Positions 41,753-47,250 of a stretch of DNA of 47,250 nt are shown piece by piece (the stretch's first letter is position 1; every line of letters starts with the position of its first letter). Source of the DNA: an uncultured Lachnospiraceae bacterium (lineage in GTDB: Bacteria; Bacillota; Clostridia; Lachnospirales; Lachnospiraceae); assembly GCA_910588405.1 (NCBI GenBank), contig CAJUPT010000023.1, positions 1 through 47,250 on the forward strand, given 5' to 3'. The notes under the pieces are model-generated. The model was given only the letters and a program-made list of their open reading frames with translations. It made no database searches and was not told the DNA's origin. The translations under genes were made by a program, and so were the position numbers.

Positions 41753-42793
41753 ATGAACAGCGAAATCAAACTGACGAAAATGTCAAAAACCGCGGGATGA
41801 GCGGCGAAGATTGGTCCTGAGACCCTTGCCCAGGTTCTGGGTAAGCTGCCCCGCTTTTATGACGAACGGCTGCTGGTAGGCATCGAGACCTCCGATGACG
41901 CGGCAATCTATAAAATCACCGACGAGATCGCATTGATACAGACCGTTGACTTTTTCACCCCCGTGGTGGACGACCCCTACACTTTTGGCCAGATTGCGGC
42001 AGCCAACGCATTGAGCGATGTGTATGCCATGGGCGGCGAGCCGAAAATCGCCCTGAACATCGTAGGCTTCCCCAACTGCCTCGACCCTTCCGTGCTGGGG
42101 GAAATCCTTGCCGGAGGCGCGGACAAGGTAAAGGAGGCCGGCGCCGTTTTGGTGGGCGGCCATTCCATCCAGGACGACGAACCAAAATACGGCCTCTGCG
42201 TGTCCGGCTTTGTCCATCCGGATAAGATTTATAAAAATTTCGGCTGTAAGCCGGGGGATGTGCTGATTCTCACCAAGCAGATCGGCAGCGGCATTATCAA
42301 CACCGCCGTCAAGGCGGAAATGGCCTCCGATGCCGCCGTAAAAGAGGTGGTTACGGTGATGACTTCCCTGAACAGAAAAGCAAAAGAAGTGCTGGACGGA
42401 TTCCCTGTCCACGCATGCACCGACGTCACTGGCTTCGGCCTTCTGGGACACTGCATCGAGATGGCGGAGGCCAGCCAGGTAACTTTTTCGCTGAACGTCA
42501 GGGATGTGGCCTATTTTGACGATGCGGTTTCCTATGCCAGAATGGGGCTGGTTCCCGCCGGGGCATACAGAAACCGGGGCTATGCGGAAGGAAAGGTGGA
42601 CGACGGCGGTGTGGAGGAACATTTCACCGACCTGCTCTACGACCCCCAGACCTCCGGCGGCCTTCTGTTCAGCATCGAACCCCGGTATGTGGAAAAAGTT
42701 TTGGATGCTTTTGAGAAAAAACGGATGGATACAAAAGTATCCGTCATCGGAACGGTAACGGAACAGGAAGGCAGGCTGATCCGGCTACATTGA
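41753..42793 (+). CDS. selD: Selenide, water dikinase (selenophosphate synthetase), selenocysteine-containing
   Basis: Makes selenophosphate from selenide and ATP for selenocysteine synthesis and tRNA selenation. The start is the ATG at 41753; codon 16 is an in-frame TGA (41798-41800) read as selenocysteine, giving the active-site context TKMSKTAGUAAKIGPETLAQ. In most SelD proteins this site is Cys or Sec. The total is 346 residues with Sec counted. After the UGA the frame stays open and carries VGIETSDDAAIYKI, IQTVDFFTPVVDDPYTFGQIA, GGHSIQDDEPKYGL, TDVTGFGLLGH and YDPQTSGGLLF, all SelD hallmarks. Plain ORF callers start it at a TTG at 41933 and lose the catalytic N-terminus. It follows yedF and has its own terminator; it probably depends on selenocysteine machinery lying outside the window. 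Confidence 0.97.
41825..41845 (+). promoter_or_regulatory. Bacterial SECIS hairpin for selD Sec insertion
   Basis: A 9-bp stem CTTGCCCAG (41825-41833) with CTGGGTAAG (41837-41845), one G-U pair, and a 3-nt apical loop GTT. The loop begins with G and lies about 34 nt after the UGA, inside the 16-37 nt window accepted for bacterial SECIS elements that recruit SelB. The sequence also encodes SelD residues. Confidence 0.8.
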
Positions 42794-42883
42794 GCCGCCA
42801 AAAAGCTGCTGCAGGCAACAACTTTTACCTTTTTTTGCCAAACAGGATATATGTCAGCTGTTTATTACCCGGCCCATATACGG

Positions 42884-42926
42884 ACAGCAGCCCATAACGG
42901 TATCAATACCGGGGCTGCTGTTTTTG
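42884..42926 (+). terminator. Intrinsic terminator after selD
   Basis: A 10-bp stem ACAGCAGCCC (42884-42893) with GGGCTGCTGT (42912-42921), with an inner CGGTAT/ATACCG pair, followed by TTTTTG. It separates the yedF-selD unit from downstream genes. Confidence 0.85.
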
Positions 42927-42950
42927 CTTGACCAAAATCCGATGAATTTT

Positions 42951-43988
42951 CTAATATTTTCTAACCAGCTCCTGCCACCTTTTATCATCCTTCAAAAACC
43001 CGTAGCTTTCTTCGTCGCAAAAGCATTTTATCAGATTTTCTTTCATTTCCGCTAAAAAATCTTCGCTCATCTCTTTAAAGCCCATATGCTCGTAAAGCGG
43101 CGCGTTTCTGAACGCTCCCATAAGCTCTATACCGGAAAGCATTTCTTCCATTATGGAGAGAACAGCTTCCGTATCCTTTTCCAGCGTTGCAAGATCCAGC
43201 CCGCAGGAAGCCTCATAATATTTCCCCATCTCAAAACATTTTGCCAGCTCCCTCTGTTTTTCTGTCAGCATACGGGCTCTGTCTCTGTCGTCTTCTTTCA
43301 ACGCAAGCATGTACATCCCCTGCAGCTCCATGCTGGCTCTCCGGTAGTCGCAAAACAAAAGCTCCTCATAAGCCTTATAAGCTTCCTGCGCCCGTCCTGT
43401 TTCCGCGTAAATCTGTGCCTGCTTTATTTTTCTTTCCGGATTTTGTATGGAAAAATATTCCAGATACTGTTCTGCCTTGTCATACTGCTTTTTTCTCATG
43501 TAAAATAAAACTAGGGAACTTGCCGCCTGGATGCGTATGGCCTCGTCGCCGCTCTTCAGTACACGGGCATATAAGGAACAAAAATATTCGTCATATTCCG
43601 CCTCGTCCAAAGCTTCCTGCCCGATACGGTGAACGTCAAAAATAATCGCAAGATTCAGAATTAACGGCTCGCAGTTCGGGTACTGCTCCAGCTTTTTCTT
43701 CGCCCATCGGAACGCGTCCTCATATGCGCTTTTTTTCAACCTCAAATCCGCCTCACGGACAATCTCCCCGATCTCCTCCGCCGTCAGATCCTCTCGGAAT
43801 GATAATAACGTATCCAGCGAGATATCCAGCAATCTGGCAATCGGCGCCAACAGGGTAATATCCGGATACGAGTTTTCATTTTCCCATTTATTTACGGCCG
43901 AGGCAGTCACCCCAAGCCTTCCTGCCATTTCCTCCTGTGTCAGATTCCTGATTTTTCTGTATTTCCTGATTACCTTTCCCAACGGCAT
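42951..43988 (-). CDS. XRE-type helix-turn-helix regulator with TPR-like C-terminal domain
   Basis: A 345-residue regulator. Residues ~5-60 are an HTH (KYRKIRNLTQEEMAGRLGV, TASAVNKWENENSYPDI), and the rest (about 75-345) is helical with TPR-like helices (EQYLEYFSIQNPERKIKQAQIYAETG). This is the design of peptide- or ligand-sensing XRE proteins in Firmicutes. The ATG at 43988 has AGGAGGG 8 nt upstream; the 44018 start is not supported. A promoter and a palindrome lie just upstream. The target genes are unknown, but the adjacent FecR gene is a candidate. Confidence 0.85.
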   Translation of the reverse strand: MPLGKVIRKYRKIRNLTQEEMAGRLGVTASAVNKWENENSYPDITLLAPIARLLDISLDTLLSFREDLTAEEIGEIVREADLRLKKSAYEDAFRWAKKKLEQYPNCEPLILNLAIIFDVHRIGQEALDEAEYDEYFCSLYARVLKSGDEAIRIQAASSLVLFYMRKKQYDKAEQYLEYFSIQNPERKIKQAQIYAETGRAQEAYKAYEELLFCDYRRASMELQGMYMLALKEDDRDRARMLTEKQRELAKCFEMGKYYEASCGLDLATLEKDTEAVLSIMEEMLSGIELMGAFRNAPLYEHMGFKEMSEDFLAEMKENLIKCFCDEESYGFLKDDKRWQELVRKY

Positions 43989-44035
43989 ATGCGCATCCCT
44001 CCTGTATGATTCCCCCATCGGCTTCTGCTGCTATC

Positions 44036-44064
44036 AGCATAACAGATCAATACGGTCCTGACAA
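44036..44064 (-). promoter_or_regulatory. Promoter of the TPR-type XRE regulator
   Basis: On the minus strand TTGTCA (44059-44064), 17 bp, TATGCT (44036-44041), about 50 bp before the start codon at 43988. Confidence 0.65.
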
Positions 44065-44077
44065 CGGAGCCTCCGTT
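44063..44077. promoter_or_regulatory. 15-bp palindrome overlapping the -35, candidate operator
   Basis: AACGGAG-C-CTCCGTT is a perfect 7+1+7 palindrome covering the -35 element of the minus-strand XRE promoter. It could be bound by the upstream XRE protein or by the regulator itself. No biochemical support is available from the sequence. Confidence 0.4.
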
Positions 44078-44126
44078 AAAGAAGCCCGCAAAAAAATTAA
44101 CCGGCATTCATATTTTGTTCCCGCGG

Positions 44127-44588
44127 CTATCTCCCCTTCTTCTTCCTCCCCTTCCAGACAGACGCCAAAATATCTTTCAGCACAAGAAAAGAGTCCGGTT
44201 CACCGTACCCATACTTCTTTTCCAGATCCCTTAACAGCCGATCCAGCTCCGCCCTGTAGCCGGAAGTGTCCACTTCCTTCTGATACCGGGCTAAAATCGG
44301 ATATTTCTTACTCCATGCCTTTGTCCAGTCAATTTTATCCGACACCTCCTCGCTGGTTCTGTCGATCGCTTCCTGTATCTCTTTGATATCGATATCAAAC
44401 TCCACCAGCTCATCCAGTGATACGCCGTACAGAATCGCAAGCTTTTTTGACTGGCAGATATCGGGAAGCGTTTCATCCGTCTCCCATTTCGAGACGGTCT
44501 GCCGGCTGATTCCCAGTTTTTCGGCCACCTCCTCCTGGGACAGCCCTTTTTTCTTTCTTGCGTGAAAAAAATGATTTCCCAAACTCAT
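44127..44588 (-). CDS. XRE-family transcriptional regulator
   Basis: A 153-residue protein with an N-terminal HTH (ARKKKGLSQEEVAEKLGISRQTVSKWETDETLPD, in two segments) and a charged helical C-terminal region (DWTKAWSKKYPILARYQKEV). CAGGAGGG precedes the ATG. It lies 138 bp upstream of the TPR-type regulator on the same strand and diverges from the FecR gene. The second half has no recognised domain. Likely a DNA-binding repressor or activator of neighbours. Confidence 0.85.
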   Translation of the reverse strand: MSLGNHFFHARKKKGLSQEEVAEKLGISRQTVSKWETDETLPDICQSKKLAILYGVSLDELVEFDIDIKEIQEAIDRTSEEVSDKIDWTKAWSKKYPILARYQKEVDTSGYRAELDRLLRDLEKKYGYGEPDSFLVLKDILASVWKGRKKKGR

Positions 44589-44738
44589 GGCATTCCCTCC
44601 TGAATTATGTTATGCCCCGATTATACTATTTTCATAGATGGGACGCCACCAACAGAACAGTACAATTTCGCCCATTTTATTAACAGCGAAGCCGCTTTTT
44701 ATGACGTGACAATACCTGTGCGACATATTTCATCAATT

Positions 44739-44768
44739 TTGTCACACTTATTCCATAATTATTATGCT
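44739..44768 (+). promoter_or_regulatory. Promoter of the FecR-domain lipoprotein gene
   Basis: TTGTCA (44739-44744), 18 bp, TATGCT (44763-44768). An inverted repeat GTGACAA (44706-44712) with TTGTCAC (44739-44745) overlaps the -35 and could be an operator. Confidence 0.5.
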
Positions 44769-44845
44769 ATAGTAAGATAGCCAGTTAAAATTTACCTACA
44801 TTTTATTTTACGGCAAAAAAGATATCCAGGGAGGATGAATTGAAA

Positions 44846-46144
44846 ATGAAACGATTATCACGATTTCCGGCGCTTCTTCTGCTGGCAGCATGCCTGTGTA
44901 CCGGCTGCGGCGGCAGGACAGGGGACGGGAACCAGGGAAAAAGCGCCGACGCCACCACCATGCGGCTGGAAAAGACGGAAGGCACCGTAGTCGTGCAGGA
45001 TGAGAAGGAAGAAAATATAACGCCGCAGGAAAAGCTTCCGTTATACAGCGGTTATCAGCTGTCTACCCAGGTAGAAAGCTATAGCTGGATCAATCTGGAC
45101 AACGTAAAGCTGACCAAAATGGATAAGGAAAGCGCCGTCAGCATTTCCAGGGAGGACAAGCACCTGAAAATCACGGTAGATAAGGGAAATCTGTTTTTTA
45201 ATGTGACAGAGCCCCTTGCCGACGATGAGACCATGGAAATCGAGGTCGGCAATATGATCGTGGGCATCCGGGGCACCTGCGGCTGGGTAGACGCCGAGGC
45301 TCCCGCCAAGGTCTATCTTCTGGAAGGAACCGTTGCCTGCAAGCCTCTGGGCAAAGACGCAGTCACCACGATTTCCGCAGGCGAAGCAGGCACTGTGATG
45401 ACGACCGAAAACGGGCTGCAGGTTCTTAAAAGTACTTTTACCAGAGAGGATATCCCTGACTTTGTACTGCCGGAGATCGACAACGCGCTGATTAACAGCA
45501 TTCCTGAGCCGGAAACGGAGCCGATGACAGAGCAGCCGGAAACAGAGGCCGATAACGGAATTTATACCCTGCCCATTTCGGCGGAAGAGGCCTCCGAACT
45601 TTTAAGAGGCTGGAGCAGCAACGCCGACCATCCGCTGGTCTTCCAGGCCGGTGATGGGGACAATACGCTGGAGCTTAACGGATCTGTTTACGGACATGTA
45701 ATTGTAGAAGAAGGCGTTACGCTGCATATTCCCGACGGCGCCTCATTGCGGATTAACGGGACTGTGGAGGTTCGGTCTGACATCGTCAACGACGGGTCGA
45801 TAGAAATCGATGAGGGCGGCATTCTCCAGGCAGACGGAGCCTTTTCCAATTCCGGCGGAATTATGGTCGGGCTGGTAGATAAAGGTATGGACGACGAAAT
45901 CGTCGAAATCCAGAATGCCAGGATCATCGCGGCACAGGGAATTGAATCCACCGGTTTTATTATCTGTGACGGTTACGTAGAAGGGACGATCACCGTAAAT
46001 GATGGAAATATCACCGTGGGGGCAGGAAGCGTTGACCATCTCATCTTAAACGACGGCTTGTATATCGATGACGGCGGAACCGTCGGTGAATTCACCCAGA
46101 ACGGCGGCAAGACCACATCCGCGGCACAGGGATATTACTACTGA
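44846..46144 (+). CDS. FecR-domain lipoprotein with repetitive beta-rich C-terminus
   Basis: A 432-residue exported protein with a lipoprotein-type signal (FPALLLLAACLCTGCGGR; either Cys could be lipidated). Residues ~35-185 form a FecR-like domain (TEGTVVVQDEKEENITPQEK, LSTQVESYSWINLDNVKLT, IRGTCGWVDAEA, VYLLEGTVACKPL). A Pro/Glu/Thr linker (PEPETEPMTEQPETE) follows, then a repetitive beta-strand part (HVIVEEGVTLHIPDGASLRI, VEVRSDIVNDGSIEIDEGG), like a short beta-helix or bactofilin-like stack, ending GQ-YYY-type tyrosines. No anti-sigma or sigma partner gene is adjacent. ATG 44846 is used; TTG at 44840 is nearer the GGGAGG site. Confidence 0.8.
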   Translation: MKRLSRFPALLLLAACLCTGCGGRTGDGNQGKSADATTMRLEKTEGTVVVQDEKEENITPQEKLPLYSGYQLSTQVESYSWINLDNVKLTKMDKESAVSISREDKHLKITVDKGNLFFNVTEPLADDETMEIEVGNMIVGIRGTCGWVDAEAPAKVYLLEGTVACKPLGKDAVTTISAGEAGTVMTTENGLQVLKSTFTREDIPDFVLPEIDNALINSIPEPETEPMTEQPETEADNGIYTLPISAEEASELLRGWSSNADHPLVFQAGDGDNTLELNGSVYGHVIVEEGVTLHIPDGASLRINGTVEVRSDIVNDGSIEIDEGGILQADGAFSNSGGIMVGLVDKGMDDEIVEIQNARIIAAQGIESTGFIICDGYVEGTITVNDGNITVGAGSVDHLILNDGLYIDDGGTVGEFTQNGGKTTSAAQGYYY

Positions 46145-46156
46145 TCAAAAACATAG

Positions 46157-46206
46157 GGGATGCTGCCTTGGCGATGACACTATCGTTAAGCGGCATCCCT
46201 GTTTTT
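46157..46206 (+). terminator. Terminator after the FecR-domain gene
   Basis: A 10-bp stem GGGATGCTGC (46157-46166) with GCGGCATCCC (46190-46199), one wobble pair, followed by TGTTTTTA. Confidence 0.85.
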
Positions 46207-46259
46207 ACGCCATATCATTTATTTTTATAATAAATATATTTGTATTTTTAATTTTTCTA

Positions 46260-46288
46260 TTGACCTTTATTTTTAAAGCAGTTATACT
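46260..46288 (+). promoter_or_regulatory. Promoter of the NifS-like gene
   Basis: TTGACC (46260-46265), 17 bp, TATACT (46283-46288), about 60 bp before the start codon. The aminotransferase is therefore expressed independently of selD. Confidence 0.8.
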
Positions 46289-46347
46289 TAATGGGATGGT
46301 TTTTATAAACAGGAAATATATTTTATCAGACTAAAAGGAATTTACCT

Positions 46348-47250
46348 ATGATATATTTAGACAACGCCGCAACCACCATCCAAAAGCCTCAGGCAGTGAT
46401 CGACGCCGTCGTTTCCGCCATGTGCTCTATGGGAAATGCCGGCAGGGGCGTTAATGACGCGTCCCTTGGAGCCGCCCGGGTCATCTATGAAACCCGGGAG
46501 AAGCTGAACCGGCTGTTTCATGGGGAAAACCCGAAACAGATCGCCTTTACCTCCAACTCTACGGAGAGTTTGAATATTGCCATAAAAGGAACGCTGGCTC
46601 CGGGCGACCATGTGATCACCACCGCCCTGGAACACAATTCGGTACTGCGTCCCCTCTATGAACTGGAAGAAACCGGCGTGAAGCTGACCATTATAGACAG
46701 CGACCGGCAGGGGCGGATTCACTATGCGGATTTTCAGCGGGAAATCCGAGAGAATACAAAGGCGATTGTCTGCACCCATGGTTCCAATCTCACCGGAAAT
46801 CTGGTAGATCTCCGGCAGGTGGGACACATTGCGGCTGAGCGGGAATTGTTGTTTATCGTAGACGCTTCCCAGACAGCCGGCGTATTTCCCATCGACGTGC
46901 AGGAAATGAAAATTGATGTCCTCTGCTTTACCGGACACAAAGGGCTGCTGGGGCCTCAGGGAACCGGCGGGTTGTATGTTCGGCCTGGCCTTGCGGTGCG
47001 GCCTTTGAAATCAGGGGGCAGCGGCGTCCAAACTTACAGCAAAAGCCACCCTTCTGAGATGCCTACGGCGCTGGAGGCCGGAACATTGAACGGCCACGGG
47101 ATCGCAGGACTTGGGGCGGCGGCGGATTATCTGCTGGAAACAGGCATCGATACTGTCCGCGCCAGGGAACAGGAATTGATGTGGAGATTCTATGAAGGGG
47201 TGAGGATGGGCGCTCGGGCAGGGCCGAGGCAATGGCTTCACGGCTCATCT
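46348..47250 (+). CDS. Aminotransferase class V/cysteine desulfurase (partial, cut by window end)
   Basis: The first 301 codons of a PLP-dependent NifS/CsdB-like enzyme, open to the window end. MIYLDNAATTIQKPQAV, FTSNSTESLNIAIKG, ALEHNSVLRPL, IVDASQTAGVFPIDV and the PLP Lys (about 198) in CFTGHKGLLGPQGTGGLYV are diagnostic. The catalytic Cys loop lies beyond the edge. Such enzymes mobilise sulfur or selenium and sit next to yedF/selD/selA in many Firmicutes, so a role in selenium supply is inferred. AAAGGA precedes the ATG. The last ~15 codons (RMGARAGPRQWLHGSS) look atypical for the family; a frameshift or divergent stretch cannot be excluded. Confidence 0.88.
   Translation, partial: MIYLDNAATTIQKPQAVIDAVVSAMCSMGNAGRGVNDASLGAARVIYETREKLNRLFHGENPKQIAFTSNSTESLNIAIKGTLAPGDHVITTALEHNSVLRPLYELEETGVKLTIIDSDRQGRIHYADFQREIRENTKAIVCTHGSNLTGNLVDLRQVGHIAAERELLFIVDASQTAGVFPIDVQEMKIDVLCFTGHKGLLGPQGTGGLYVRPGLAVRPLKSGGSGVQTYSKSHPSEMPTALEAGTLNGHGIAGLGAAADYLLETGIDTVRAREQELMWRFYEGVRMGARAGPRQWLHGSS

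Noticed and set aside
41798..41800. Nonsense mutation making selD a pseudogene
   Set aside because: The TGA lies exactly at the known Cys/Sec active-site position, the frame stays open and conserved on both sides, and a SECIS-like hairpin follows.
41783..42622. 279-residue minus-strand ORF opposite selD
   Set aside because: It is a shadow of the selD reading frame; the plus strand encodes conserved SelD motifs.

Overview
The window looks like a chromosomal segment of an anaerobic Clostridia bacterium, most likely a gut Lachnospiraceae. This is inferred from gene content: a selenocysteine-containing SelD next to YedF, a TM1266-type small protein, a DUF512/Der/PlsY housekeeping run, consensus AGGAGG ribosome sites and moderate GC. 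No rRNA, tRNA, CRISPR array or intact insertion sequence was seen.

Region 1 (about 1-27.1 kb) is a large surface-polysaccharide locus, almost all on the minus strand. It holds a polyprenyl-phosphate sugar transferase that would start the lipid-linked glycan, an oppositely oriented O-antigen ligase/polymerase-like protein with its own promoter, and an MBOAT O-acyltransferase with an SGNH-like partner. It also holds about a dozen glycosyltransferases (GT2, GT4, GT10, a GT-D-like protein, a DUF6625 protein, a DPM1-like enzyme and two GT-C membrane proteins). A sugar aminotransferase plus N-formyltransferase pair suggests an N-formylated 4-amino-4,6-dideoxy sugar, and a PglK/MsbA-type ABC exporter is the likely flippase. 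nth (endonuclease III) sits at the distal end, before a strong hairpin terminator.

Region 2 (27.1-31.2 kb) has a TM1266-like gene with its own promoter and a polar amino acid ABC importer (two permeases, ATPase, lipoprotein binding protein). The importer operon starts from a consensus promoter followed by a leader with a terminator-like hairpin.

Region 3 (31.2-37.3 kb) is a minus-strand run: a second MBOAT/SGNH acyltransferase pair, a PDZ-radical SAM DUF512 protein, the ribosome GTPase Der and the acyltransferase PlsY.

Region 4 (37.5-41.0 kb) is accessory: an orphan hypothetical gene, a frameshifted chaperonin-like relic, an AAA-ATPase/PD-(D/E)XK protein and a decayed RhuM-family gene.

Region 5 (41.0-47.25 kb) is a selenium locus. 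yedF and selD form a pair; selD carries an in-frame UGA at codon 16 and a well-placed bacterial SECIS hairpin. A terminator follows, then two XRE regulators and a FecR-domain lipoprotein, then the 5' part of a NifS-like aminotransferase (cut by the window end) that normally accompanies selenium genes. The selenium genes appear to be split by an inserted regulatory/lipoprotein block.
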